DNA from: Sternotherus odoratus
Taxonomy: Eukaryota > Chordata > Testudines > Kinosternidae
DNA length: 64,000 bases
Direction: 5' to 3'
NCBI GenBank assembly: GCA_032164245.1
Contig: JAVMKO010000006.1
Span: 103,743,310 to 103,807,309, forward strand
Shown in pieces: positions 1 through 12,079 of this stretch. Made by a program: the position numbers and the translations under genes. Positions within the stretch are counted from its first letter, which is position 1. Every line of letters begins with the position of its first letter. The notes under the pieces are model-generated. The model was not told the DNA's origin and did no database searches. It was given only the letters and a program-made list of their open reading frames with translations.

Positions 1-816
1 GATCCAGAGCCATTTTCCACTGTGATTGCCTCGGAAGGTCCTGTTGGCTACGCTGGGTGAGCAGGAGGTTTGGACATCGGGAGACAGGAGCAGAGCAACC
101 CAAGGGGGGGCAAGTGGGTCAGTTTACCCAAGGCCCCGGGCTCCACAGGGGCCCCCATGGGAAGACATGTTACTATAGTATTGCAACTTTTTTTTATGGA
201 AGGGCCCCCTGAAATTGCTTTGCCTCAGGCCCCCTAATCCTCTGGAACACTGGACACGAGGGAGCAGTGGGTGGCTGGGAGAGCAGCCAGCACCTGGGTG
301 AGGAGGGGCCTTCCCCTCAGGCCTGATCTCTAACCCATCTCCCAGGCACCTTTCAGAGGCACCTTTCCCTGCTCTCTGCCCTATGGAAGTGGGGAGGGTT
401 GAGTCCCGTTCCTGGGCTTTGTGGAGTGGGCCTGGGCACAACAACGTCACCGGCAGCGTCTCAGGCAAGAGCCCCCGAAGTGTCGCCTCCAGCAGCCGCA
501 GCTTGGAGGAGCAGCTCAGGATCAGCATCTCTGTCAGGATGGGCCCTTGGCAGCTTCCCGGGAATGTGGTGTACGGGACACCTGGGAGGAGGAGAGGAGA
601 GAAACCCGTCAGTTATGTGTGTCTATCCCCAGCGCCGCAAGTAACCCCAGAAGGAAGCAGAGTATCCTCAACCTCCCATCCCTACCATAACAAACCGACA
701 ATAACACCCCAGTCTGGGTGCAGCCCCCGTGCTCACCAGAGACCCTACAGTAATAATCTGTGGCCCCAGCCATGCCAGGCTGGTCTGTGCAGGTCTAGGG
801 TTTCTCAACTAGCTTC
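1..816. other. Intergenic, nothing recognised
   Basis: Moderately GC-rich, with overlapping short reading frames in both directions but no known motif, no splice-supported exon and no identified repeat. Confidence 0.5.
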
Positions 817-821
817 CACTC

Positions 822-1609
822 TGTGACAAAGTGGGAGTACTGTGTGTGTGCGTGCCTCAGTTTCCCCTATGCATTTCTTGAGCGTCTATGTGAAGGGAAA
901 GGAATGTGAAGGTGATGCAAAGCAGAGCCACTGCAGGTATTCAAAGGTGAAGCTGTAACCTGACCCCAAGTGGGGGAGGGAGGTCAGCTGAACCTGTTGG
1001 AGGGAGGTCAGGTGATACCTGAAGCCCGGGAAAGGGACAAAGGAGCCAGGCAGGAGGGGGGAGGAGTGGTCAGTCTGGGTCTAGCTGGAAAGGGGGAGAG
1101 AAGCGATCTGGCTCTCTGGCCCAAGATGGATCCAGCTGAGGGCTCACGCTCACTTGCTGCATGGTCTGTGTTGGACCAGATGGAAGTCATCGAATAAACC
1201 TGGGGGAGAAGCAGGAGCCCAGAATCTGGGTCTCACCTCCTGGCACCCCAGAAAGACCTGACTGAGGGACCCTGTTGAGACTGAGAAGCTGTGAGTTGGA
1301 TGGTTCCTGACATCTCAAATAAACCGTCTATTCTGCTGGCTGGGTGAGAGTCATGTTTGACTGTGGATTTGGGGTGCAGAACCCATGGGCTCCCCCAGGA
1401 CCCCGCCCAGGCGGGCTTGCTGGGGGAAGCACACGGAGGGGCAGAAGGTGCTGAATACTCTGAGGTCAGACCCAGGAAGGTGGAAGTGGGGACCCCTGAA
1501 GCTCCTGGCCTGGGAAACAGGCTGTGTACGGAGAAGGGGCCCTTCACCCGGAGTCTGGTCTGGCTTCCTATGGAGTGGTTCCAGACCATCGCCCGGGCGC
1601 TCCGTGACA
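822..1609 (+). mobile_element. Solo LTR (LTR family A), intact 5-bp target duplication
   Basis: The element starts TGTGACAAAGTGGGAGTACT and ends GGGCGCTCCGTGACA, the TG...CA ends of an LTR. It is flanked by CACTC at 817-821 and 1,610-1,614, a perfect 5-bp target duplication. It contains AATAAA motifs (aaataaaccgtc near 1,318 and gaataaacctgg near 1,191), usable as poly(A) signals. It is a 788-bp copy of the same LTR as at 6,044-6,814 and 8,751-9,528, in the opposite orientation. A solo LTR arises by recombination between two LTRs. Confidence 0.92.
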
Positions 1610-1614
1610 CACTC

Positions 1615-3097
1615 ACCTGAGCAGTCTCTGTGCCAGGGTAAGGAGCTGTCCCGGGGAAGGCAGTGCTGTCCCTGCCTCGCAGCACCTGGTCCCGTCTCCA
1701 CTGGATCTCGCTCTCCCCCGGGGCTGCTCCAGGCTTTTAACCCTTAACGAATGAACCATTAACAGAGTCTGTACGTGGTCCTGAGCCGGGGGCACCTCCC
1801 TGCAGTCACAAGGCACCATCTGGTTCCCTCCATGGGCAGCGAGGGGTGAACCAATTTCCCAGGGTTAGCGGAGTGGAATTGTGAGGAAACACGAGAACAG
1901 CCAGGAGTGGGGCCTGGACAAACCAACTCTGCTGGTGCCCCTCAATCCTGACCCCGAGCTCCTGCTGTCCCAACCCTTGGCTCCTGCATAGCAGCTCTGC
2001 TAACTCGGTCTCTGGCTTTGATAGGGGGTTCTGCTGGGATGGGAGTCTCCAGTCTGGGCCCCTCTTGTTGGCTGCTGGCCTGTGTCTCTCGGAGCCCTGT
2101 TTCCCAAGCCGTGTGTGCCCTGCACTCGGCACTTCTTTTATCCGTGCAAAGGCTGGTAATTCACATGGGTCGCTATCAGTACTGGGGAGGAGTCTTGGGG
2201 TCCAGGCTGAGCAGGTTTAACCTACAATAAGATGGAAGCCCTCTGAAACGTGGCTGTACTGGTTCATTACCCCCCGGGAGCAATGCAATCAGGATCTGCA
2301 ATGACTTAGTGTCATATTTATTACTTAGCTGGAATCCAGCATCCGAGAATCCCAGCTGAAGGCAGAGGCCATGTTGGCTGCACCAACTCAGTGGAATCCA
2401 TCTTCACTCACCCTCCTTTTGTCTCTGCATCCCCGTGTGAGTTCCTGGGATGCTGAGTCTCTGGGGTTCTCACAGACACAGTGGCCTCCCTCTGTGACTT
2501 GTTCCAAGCTGCAGCAGAGCTGTGTCCACATCTCCTGCTCCCTTGTGTGCCAGGTGGTCATCGCGAAGTCACTGGCAAACCATGGAATTAATGTTGCCCA
2601 GAGGTACCACAGTATCGAGCTCAGCAAAACTCCCCCATATCTGGGAGGGAAGAATATGGGGGTAACTGACACCCGCTCAGCCTCCCTCCCACCACCTTAT
2701 TTCCACTTGGTTTTGATCCTCCAGCTCCAGTGGGAGGAAACATTTAGTTCTCCAACCTTGGAGCCAAATTCAGGTCTAGTAGAAACCACTGAAGTCCATG
2801 TGGAGTTCAGCCTAGGCTGAAATTGGTCCCCGATGGTTGAACCATCAAGCTCACCCAAGGGAAGAGACTGGCACCTTCCAGAATGTTCTGAATTCTCTCC
2901 CCCACTGGGCTTTCAGAGCAGAGTCTCTCTCGTCAAAAATTGCTTCTGACAAATATTGCCCCTCCCCCATCTCTACAGTTGAAGACAAGTAAATCATCCA
3001 GACTGACCTGTATATCACAGGCCACCAACAGCACCCAGCAGTTGCACATTCAACCCAGCAGCCGAAATGACACGAAAGTCATCAAGACCCAGAGGAC
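1615..3097. other. Intergenic, nothing recognised
   Basis: Unique-looking sequence between two solo LTRs. A 149-codon frame at 2,371-2,820 has no recognisable domain and low-complexity composition, so I do not call it a gene. Confidence 0.45.
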
Positions 3098-3102
3098 ACT
3101 AG

Positions 3103-4230
3103 TGTGACGGGGCTGTTCCTGGTGGGATCCAACTATGAGTGTCAGATCAGGATAGATTGCTTCCAAAGGGGCAACTACAGCCCAAAGCTGGGGTTTTCCA
3201 CACTAAGGCAAACCAAACCAGCCAAACAGAAAAGACTTTGGTTTCGCCCCACTGGCTAACCACAAGTCACACAAGCAATTCCCTTAGACACTCCAGCTTC
3301 CCAGTATCACCACCAGCAGCCACCTGTCCTGGGGATCAATGGTTATGAAAACCAATACCCCAAATAAAGAAAATGGTTCTCCCCAATTCCAAGGAATCAG
3401 GCCCCAGACCCAGGTCAATATACAAATCAGATCTTCCCACAAATCACGCTGTTGCCAATCCTTTAGAATCTAAAATCTAAAGGTTTATTATACAAGGAAA
3501 AAGGTCTAGGTGAGGTTTGGGAATGGTTAAAAGAAATCAATTACATGCAGTAATGGCACATCTCTTGGTTCAGGCTTGCAGCAAAGGTAGAATAAACTGC
3601 AGGTTCAAATCAAAGTCTTAGAATGCATCCCATTTGGGGGATGGGTCAGCACCTTAGTTCAGAGTTCACCTGTGTAGCAAAGTCCATTCAGAGCTGGAAG
3701 CAAGACAGGCTGCATGCTGAAGGTAAAGACAAAAGATGGAGGGCTGTAGCAGCTTCCTTTATAGTTTTTTCTCTCCCTCTGTGAAAAGTTCAGCCCCATG
3801 GAGTCCTGGAACCACATGGGCAGATCACATGACCACGCATGACTCATATTTGCAGGCAGCAGCCATTATGCCCAGGCTTTCTCTGGTAGACTTTGTGTCT
3901 GGATTGGAGCATTCCAAGCTCCCAGAGTCCATTGTGTTGCTGATAGTCCCTTAATGGGCCATTAGGCAGCCCAAGCCAAGCTGATGCCCAGTATCCAGGA
4001 ATCTTCTTCCCCAGCAGAGCACAATATTTGGAAAGACAGACAGTCCAGAGCCAATATTATAGCTCTAACTACAAAATTGATACACACATATCACTGGCAT
4101 ATTCATAATCAGCATTCATAACCTGGTTGTAGGCACCCATTATGACCCCCTGTACATAAGATTTGGTGCCAGTAGGACCCTGGTTGCAACCATGATTTAT
4201 AGGGTCCCAAATTATTTCAGTAACGTGACA
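3103..4230 (-). mobile_element. Solo LTR (LTR family B), 1.1 kb, intact 5-bp target duplication
   Basis: On the minus strand the element begins TGTCACGTTACTGAAATAAT and ends CAGCCCCGTCACA. Perfect 5-bp duplications ACTAG lie at 3,098-3,102 and 4,231-4,235. A TATA-like CCCTATAAATCA is near 4,197 and an AATAAA (TGTATAATAAACC) is near 3,487, both in the minus orientation expected for an LTR promoter and poly(A) signal. No internal retroviral genes remain. The family differs from family A. Confidence 0.88.
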
Positions 4231-4235
4231 ACTAG

Positions 4236-5814
4236 ACTGTGATATGTCAGAGGCAGAGAACAGCCAGGACTGAGCTGCATCCCAGTGGCTGAGTAGGAAT
4301 GGCAGGGGAATGGGTGAGTGAGATACACCCAGCTAATTCTGGTGAGTGACTCACACTAGGACTCTGAGGAGGAACCTGAACCCCGCCCCTGAGCTCACTG
4401 CCAACCGAATCTGGTGGAAAATTCCTTCCCAACCCCGCATGTGGCGCTCAATTGTACCCTGAGCCTGTGAGCCAGAACGAATCAGTCAGCCGAGCGTGTG
4501 AGAGGGAACGTTCGGTGCCACCTCAGATTACCAGCCCCCTCAACTCAGGACACCAGCTCCAACCTTCGCAACCCAGATGCTTCAGAGAAAGGAGGTTAAA
4601 AAATTCTCCCTCAAATATATTGGTGGGAAAATATCCCTCCCTAATCTCTGCTAGTGACCAGCTGAAAGCCTGAAGCTGAGGAGAAGAGTTGTGAAAATCA
4701 AGCATAACATCCTTCAGATTAACTAACGGGGAAGGGGTGTAGGGAAACGGGGTCTTGGCAGGGGTGGAATCAAGTATTCGATGCCAGCAGCATCCCCAGA
4801 AACAGGGTAAAGGCTTTTCCAGATCAGAGTAGTAATGGGTATTTATCAAAAACACACATTGTGTATTGCCCAATATCAATTCACTAAATATCAGATCCTC
4901 TGTAGACTGCCTTTGTATCGATCTGCCCTACTTTTATTGTAAATAAATAAAAAATATTTAATGTAACCCCCACCTACCCCAGTGCTCAGCCCCCTCTCAC
5001 GGTGGACTGGATGGCGGACCCGTACCCAATACTCCTGACCCCTATTGGGTGGAATCTGTGTTATGTACAGACGTTAGATAAAAGCCTAAACTACACTCTC
5101 AGAAGGTTGCAACATAACCCTTTTATTTCTTTATACCCGTTCCGGATCTGGCTCCATAATTTTACCATTAAAGAGATTTCAGGCAGGAGCCGGAGTAGAG
5201 AGATGTTTGGGTGGGTCTGGCTCTATTTTGCTTGGGCTGAGTTTCCAGTGCCCTGGTCGTGTCATTTAGTGACGGATGTTTTTTCTACTCATCAGTTAAA
5301 GGCAGGTAAAGCTGTCAGACACCTCTTGGGATATTGGACTCTGGTTTCAATTTCCTGACTTTGGTGCATTCAAAAGCTTATATTTAAGAGTTCAATAAAA
5401 GAGGTAGTGGTTTGTCCCGTTTGTGTTCATATACATTTATAATTCTTTGTGAACTTCACTCATCCATTTGCCTTGAAGGTGTCCTCTTTTAGGGCGTGTA
5501 GAGGTTTGAACACATGGCACGTTACCCTTCCTTACTTCTCACTCTGTTACCTGTTAATATCAGATTTCATCATCTTCCCAAACAGCCTGACCCAAAGTGA
5601 ACTGAAATAAATGGAAAAACTTCCCTTGGATCAAGCTGTTTTGGATCAGAGCCTCCTACAGTGAGTGGGATCACTACATTCCTAGGAAATCGATGAAAAC
5701 TGCCCTCCTCCTGCAAAAACAGCCCCATCTCTATTTCATTGAACTGTTCCAGGGAACTGTCAGCATTTTTGCAAACAAAATAAAATAAAAATAATAATAA
5801 ATACAAATATTTTT
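4236..5814. other. Intergenic, nothing recognised
   Basis: Mixed composition. AT-rich patches near 4,900 and 5,770 contain AATAAA-like motifs, but no gene ends there that I can see. Confidence 0.45.
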
Positions 5815-5990
5815 ATATGGGAATCTTAGCAATGTGAGGTGGAAGGGACCTCATGTAGTCGAGTCAGGCTCCCTGTGCTGGAGCAAGGCCAAGTAACACC
5901 AAGTAAATATCCCGATGGGTGCTTCTCCGACCTGTTTTGAAACATCTCCAACGCTGAGGACTCCACATGTTGAATTGTCCAGCTTCAGTT
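5815..5990 (+). mobile_element. CR1/L2-like LINE fragment
   Basis: The segment gtggaagggacctcatgtag, tgctggagcaaggccaagta and 'cgacctgttttgaaacatctcc' resembles decayed LINE 3' sequence of CR1 type. It lies just before the LTR element at 6,044. Confidence 0.45.
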
Positions 5991-6814
5991 CCTCATGCTC
6001 CCATTCTCCTCCATAGGCCAGTCTTGCTGTTCAAGTACATAGTTGTCACGGAGCGCCCGGGCGATGGTCTGGAACCGCTCCCTAGGAAGCCAGACCGGAC
6101 TCCGGGTGGAGGGCCCCTTCTCCGTACACAACCTGTTTCCCAGGCCAGGAGCTTTAGGGGTCCCCACTTCCACCTTCCTGGGTCTGACCTCGGAGCATTC
6201 TGCCCCTCCGTGTGCTTCCCCCAGCAAGCCCGCCTGGGCGGGGTCCTGGGGGAGCCCATGGGTTCTGCAGCCCAAATCCACAGTCAAACGTGACTCTCAG
6301 CCAGCCAGCAGAATAGACGGTTTATTTGAGACGTCAGGAACACCATCCAACTCACAGCTTCTCAGTCTCAACCGGGTCCCTCAGTCAGGCCCTTCTAGGG
6401 GTGCCAGGAGGTGAGGCCCAGATTCTGGGCTCCTGCTTCTCCCCCAGGTTTATTCGATGACTTCCATCTGGTCCAACACAGACCATGCAGCGAGCGAGCG
6501 TAAGCCCTCAGCTGGATCCATCTTGGGCCAGAGAGCGAGTTGGCTTCTCTCCCCTTCCCAGCTAGACCCAGACTGACCCAACCCCCTCTAGCCCCTCCCT
6601 GCTCTCCTTTGTTTGTTTCCCGGGCTAGGAGGCATCACCTGACCTTTTTCCAACAGGTTCAGCTGACCTCCCTCCCCCACTTGGGGTCAGGTTACAGCTT
6701 CACCTTGGCTTTGCTTTGCATCAGCTACACATTCCTTTCCCTTCACATAGACGCTCAAGAAATGCATAGGGGAAACTGAGGCACACACACACACAGTACT
6801 CCCACTTCGTCACA

Positions 6815-6828
6815 CATCTCCCCTTTTC
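6815..6828 (-). other. Polypurine tract before the 3' LTR
   Basis: On the minus strand GAAAAGGGGAGATG immediately precedes the LTR start TGTGACG. It is nearly all purine and sits exactly where a plus-strand primer is required. Confidence 0.8.
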
Positions 6829-8730
6829 GAGAACGAACTGAGCAATGGTCACTTTAGCCAGTGACCTGGGGAAGTTCGACCTCACCAATGTTTTCCTGGG
6901 TGCCCCATTATCTTTCCCACTCCTTGGTAGGAGTCACACCAGGCCCTGGATTAGCGCTTCCCTCGGGGCACAGAGAGCCCTCTGTCACCCTTGTTCCCAG
7001 ACCACCTTGTCTGGGTCACTCTCCTTCCCTAGCTCTGAAATTGGGGCAGCTAGGTAGCTAATCTGGGGTACAACCCGCCGGTGGTACCTCGCTATCTCGA
7101 GAGAGGCCCGGAGGCTGGCCAATCTCTGATTCCCTCCACCTCTTGCTGAACAATTACCAGGCTGTGAGCTCTCTGCTCTGATCACAGCCTCAGAGACAGA
7201 AACAAACTTTTCTCCCGTGTGTAGGGGGGAGGGGACCATCACTCTGTCCCATCCCACCCCAGGGCTCTGCTAACATTTTAAGCCCCCGCCTTCTCCTTCC
7301 TTGAGTTGTGATTACAATGACCATCTTCCTCTCCACCGATTGGTTCCCCAGATTCAAAATTCAAACCCTCGGCTGTTACAGGAGCAGGGTTTGCATCCTG
7401 CCCCCAGGAAGACACCTTTCTCCCCCCAACAGGATCTCACAGGCAATATCCTGCAGATTCCCAGCAGCCTGCCAGCCTGACCCCTCCTGTGTCTGCACAG
7501 GGGTCTGGGCTCTAGGCGGGCGAATATCTTTCTCCCTGTGACCCTTACCCAGGTCACACCGCCCCCCAGCATCCAGTGACACTGCACCATCGGGGCCGAA
7601 CAACACTTCTCCCCATCCCAGGGTCTTGCCACCCCAGGACTGTCTCCCCATTCACCACTTCTCTCTGCTCCCTCTGGGTGTCCACATGACTTGAACCCAG
7701 GGGACTCCACACAGACATACAGGTCGGGGACAGGGGTGGGAGTCTGTCCACCACCCCACCCATCTCGTGAATGGCATAATCAGCCTTGGGACCCAGCGGG
7801 GAGCTAGACACCAGGGCTTGTCCGCAGGGTTCCCCTGGTTCGAATTGCCAGCCTGCTCAACAGCAGTGAGGTGGACGTTCCCTTCCCCCCATCCCTTACC
7901 CAGGGACCCCAATTTAGTAATGAGGCTCCCTGCGGAACTGGCATCCAGGGGTCTATCCCCACTCACCCTTCAGAAGTCCCTTGGGTCCCTTGGCATCACC
8001 ATTCCCAGTTCACACTGCTGCTCCGCTGCAGCACTTCCAGGCTCTTGACGCCTCTCACAGTCCAATTCCTCTCTTGGACTCTGCTCCACTCTCCTCCGTC
8101 TCCGGTCCCCGGATGGGGAACCCAATCGTGAAGACCCCAGTCTGGTCAGGGACAGGAGTCTTGGGGATGCGCCATGACCACTCCAGATGCTCCTGCAACC
8201 CCATCCTGGATCAGGAATCTTGCAACTGTCTCCAAGGGGCCAAATCCTCCAGCTTCTCCTAGCTGCACGATTAACCTGTGCTTCACAAAGCACAGGGTCA
8301 CGAAGTCTCATCACTTCGCTCTGGACTCACAGGCCTGTGTGCTCTTTGCCCCACAGTGTCCAGGGGGAGCCCCCTTGTGCGCCAGACCTTTCCCAGGTCA
8401 CCGCCTCTTTGCCAGGGTTGAGCATCTGCTCCTGCGCCCCTGGGACCGCTCACTGCAAACCCCAGGGGTACCCTGATACTGCAAAAATCCTTCTCCCTCC
8501 TAGGGCCAAGCCACATGCTTCTCTGCCCCTGACTGCTCCTTGCAGTTTTCAGGGGGACCCTGGATCCACAACAGTCCTTCTTGCTGGTCACACACTCTCA
8601 GGGGTTAAGCTGCAGCTTTTCCACCCCCTGTAACTGGCATTCTCTGGGCCTTCAACACGCCTGCTCCCCAGCGATCCCACAATCACTTACTGCGGGGTGC
8701 GCTGTCCACGGGGTCCATGGGGTGCCGTAC

Positions 8731-8748
8731 ATCCCACCACTGCCACCA
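8731..8748 (-). other. Primer-binding site, tRNA-Leu type
   Basis: On the minus strand the 18 nt TGGTGGCAGTGGTGGGAT begin two bases after the LTR end. They are complementary to the 3' end of a vertebrate tRNA-Leu (AAG family, ending ...CCCACCGCTGCCA plus CCA) with one mismatch. This fixes the orientation of the element as minus. Confidence 0.82.
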
Positions 8749-9528
8749 GTTGTCATGGAGCGCCCGGGCGATGGACTGGAACTGCTCCCTAGGAAGCCAG
8801 ACTGGACTCCGGGTGAAGGGCCCCTTCTCCATACACAGCCTGTTTCCCAGGCCAGGAGCTTCAGGGGTCCCCACTTCCACCTTCCTGGGTCTGACCTTGG
8901 AGCATTCAGCACCTTCTGCCCCTCCGTGTGCTTCCCCCAGCAAGCCCGCCTGGGCGGGGTCCTGAGGGAGCCCATGGGTTCTGCACCCCAAATCCCCAGT
9001 CAAATGTGACTCTCAGCCAGCCAGCAGAATAGACGGTTTATTTGAGATGTCAGGAACAACATCCAACTCACAGCTCCTCAGTCTCAACCGGGTCCCTCAG
9101 TCAGGCCCTTCTAGGGGTGCCAGGAGGTGAGGCCCAGATTCTGGGCTCCTGCTTCTCCCCCAGGTTTATTCGATGACTTCCATTTGGTCTAACACAGGCC
9201 ATGCAGCGAGCGAGCGTGAGCCCTCAGCTGGATCCATCCTGGGCCAGAGAGCGAGTTGGCTTCTCTCCCCCTTCCCAGCTAGACCCAGACTGCCTCAACC
9301 CCCTCTAGCCACTCCCTGTCTCCTTTGTTTTTTTCCCGGGCTAGGAGGCATCAACTGACCTTTTTCCAACAGGTTCAGCTGACCTCCCTCCCCCACTCGG
9401 GGTCAGGTTACAGCTTCACCTTGGCCTTGCTCTGCACCAGCTTCACGTTCCTTTCACTCCACATAGACGCTCAAGAAATGCATAGGGGAAACTGAGGCAC
9501 ACACACACAGTACTCCCACTTCGTCACA

Positions 9529-10631
9529 ACATCTCCCAGTTGCTCCATTTCAAAACCAAAATACTTCAGATTTCAGCCAGTAAAAATTACTCCCCATCTT
9601 TACATACAGCGATGGGATAATTTTCTGGTAGAGCTAAATAAAATTATTTTCTGGAATAATTTTCTGGTAGAGATAAATAAAATCTGGTTACTTTCTCTAA
9701 TAGACACGCTTTGTGTAACGCCCATTGTTCACTCTAATTTAGTCAGCTGTTTTTCACTCCACTAAAAATGTATTTAATTTTAACATGCATGGTTACGTTT
9801 TTTGTCCTTCTTTTAATAAATTGGTCTGGGAACCCTATACAAGAGCTATATAAAGCATTTCACAATTTTATTTCTCTCTTATGCTTAAATTTAATTCTGA
9901 GTAGTAAGTTCTAAATCCTGGCTAGAGTAATTATCCTTATTTCTTTTATTACCATATTTTGTGTTTGTCATTCATTGACTAAAGTGGTACAATCAAATAA
10001 TAATCTCCTTCTACAATGTAAATGTATCTTAGCAGAGCCAGTTTAAAAAAAAACATTAGCTAAACACATAACTGTAGACACGGCAGATGAAGGTCGCTTA
10101 TTTACAAATTGTATTATTAGTTATATCTGTAAAATAATTTAAAATTTATACAAAAATAAATGTGGTTACAAGTCTGATACTCAGAGTAATGAGGGAGTCA
10201 AATGTTAGGGTCCATTTCCCCTGACAATGTCCAGTAACAATGTTACAGCTTCTCCTTTATGCACTGATCTGTGATTTCTGCAGTGTAGCCCATCCCCCCC
10301 CCCCCCCCCCGGTTGTTCCACTACCTTTTAAACTCTACTGGTTAATTCAGCAGATGATATACAGAGGAGATACTCGGGCTGTAGTTATTTTTGTTTGCCA
10401 CTGCGATTACCTCAGTTCCCATACCCCCACCTAAGATCACGATCCTATTAAATAAAGGGAGGTGTACATGGAGAGGTGTTTTTATTGATATATAGTCGGA
10501 GAGATGGTTATGTTCAGGGACAGACAGGTAGACACTAGACAGATAGATGTTTGTATATGGGGATGAACAAAGAGATGGTTGTGCATGGGAGTAGACAGAC
10601 AGAAGCAGGTCATTATACACACACATGAGAA
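9529..10631. other. AT-rich intergenic spacer with a poly-C run
   Basis: AT-rich sequence to about 10,270, then a run of about 17 C at 10,294-10,310 and a region with repeated gatagatgt/agacagacag-like words. No coding signal. Confidence 0.5.
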
Positions 10632-10790
10632 AGGAAGGCTGGGCAAGAGGTTATTGCCCTCGCCTAAGACTTAAGGGGTCTGGATTTAAACTCCTCCTCC
10701 ACTGCAGACTTCCTTCGAGACCTTGAGCAAATCACTTAGGGCCAAAGCAATTTCAGTTCCTCACTCCCGGTGAAATAAATAGGATTTAGG
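10632..10790 (+). mobile_element. tRNA-derived SINE fragment
   Basis: The segment ggtctggatttaaactcctc (B-box-like), gaccttgagcaaatcactta and 'ggatttaggtgcctaaatacc' resembles a tRNA-derived SINE, decayed. Confidence 0.5.
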
Positions 10791-10869
10791 TGCCTAAATA
10801 CCCTTTAAAAATCCTTGGTTTAGTCTCCTTTTGCCTCTGGGATTCACGAAGCAGCTGCGGATGGTGGAG

Positions 10870-11500
10870 CACCAGTTCTGGGCCTGAGAAACCAGCACTG
10901 ACTGGTGGGGTCGCGTCGCCATGCAGGCTGGGGATGACGAGCGGCGGCTGCAGAACTTTTGGCTGCGCAAGGCCACGTTCCTGGATCCGTGTGTGGAACT
11001 TGCTCCGGGCCTCCGGCACAGGGACGCGGACATGACCGGTGAGAAGCAAGTGGCAATCGCACTGTGGAAACCTGCACTGCCGGATCGCCACTGGTCAACT
11101 GAGAATCAATTTGGAGTCAGGAAACCCATCCCACGGGCTGTTTTCATGCAAGTGTGTAAACCCACTAATCACCTCCTGTTAGGACGGTGATTGTGGGCAA
11201 CGCGCAGGACATAGGGATGTGCGTGTCGTCTATCACCCCACCGCAGTTCAGGACGCTCACGGCTGCAAATCTATCCACTCTTGTAGCCCACCTTGCCGCA
11301 GAGTGCAATATCAGACAGGGTTAATGTCCTGTGGTAATGCCAGCCGGGTGGATCACCGGGGCTGCCTTACTGCCGCCAGTGTGGGCTGGGGAGGGAAGGA
11401 GCACGACACACACATCTTTAAGGACGCAGGGAAGCTGGAAACAGGGTCGTTCTTCCCGACCAGTGGCGTACCCCTGGGAATGGTGAAATGCCAGTAGTGA
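10870..11500 (+). pseudogene. PIF/Harbinger transposase fragment
   Basis: The frames here read like a Harbinger (HARBI1-type) transposase with decay. EKQVAIALWKPALPD followed by NQFGVRKPIPRAVFMQVCKPTNHLL (11,040-11,186) corresponds to the helix-turn-helix part, and VGWGGKEHDTHIFKDAGKLE followed by GSFFP (11,383-11,460) to the DDE-core region around 'GWPGxVHDxxxF'. The two parts lie in different frames with stops between, and the central catalytic region is shortened, so it cannot encode an active enzyme. It lies about 0.8 kb upstream of the zinc-finger gene. Terminal inverted repeats were not identified. Confidence 0.75.
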
Positions 11501-12079
11501 TCCGTGGAGACCCAGCTGAGCCCTTCAACCCGGGACCCCGATCGGGGGCTATTAGAAGAGCTCAGCACGGGGCTACACAGCTCAGGGAAAGACCACAGCT
11601 TCGAAAGCCCATTTACCAGTGAGCGGGAGCAGGGTGTGCGGCTGCCTCCCAGTTCACCCCCTTCGGGCTGAAAAGGGCCACGCTCCCCCCAAGAGGCGGC
11701 TGCTGGGAAGGTAAGCAGCCTCCGCACCCCACCCCAGAGGCCACTCGGCCTCCGGGGAGGGGTCCCTGTATACCCAGACCCCACCCCAGAAGTGGCTGCA
11801 TCTCAGGGCTGGTTCGATGCCCACCTAGAATTGGCAGGGGTATAAACGGGCCCTGCTGTGGCAGAGGTTGAAGAGACGCAGGAGGCTCTGGGACTGGGGT
11901 CTCTGCGGGGATGGGGCTTCCCCTGCCTCCCCGGGGACAGGGCCCCCCAACAGCCCCCCGGGGGGGGGCTCTGCCTCGCCCCTGGGAAAATCCCCCCCCC
12001 CCCCCCCCCCCCCCCCCGTGGTAACCAGCAGAGCTCCCAGTCCCCTGGCTGCTCGCAGGGACTCGGAAGTGCCGCCCAG

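Larger units (their letters stand above)
6044..9528 (-). mobile_element. LTR-internal-LTR element without coding capacity
   Basis: Two same-orientation LTRs of family A, 8,751-9,528 (5' LTR) and 6,044-6,814 (3' LTR), flank 1.94 kb of internal DNA. Just inside the 5' LTR, two bases away, is an 18-nt primer-binding site. Just before the 3' LTR is a polypurine tract. The internal part has no reading frame resembling gag, pro, pol or env, so the element is either an internal-deletion derivative or a non-autonomous retroelement moved by a helper. No matching target duplication is seen (ATAGT on the left, ACATC on the right). Confidence 0.88.
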
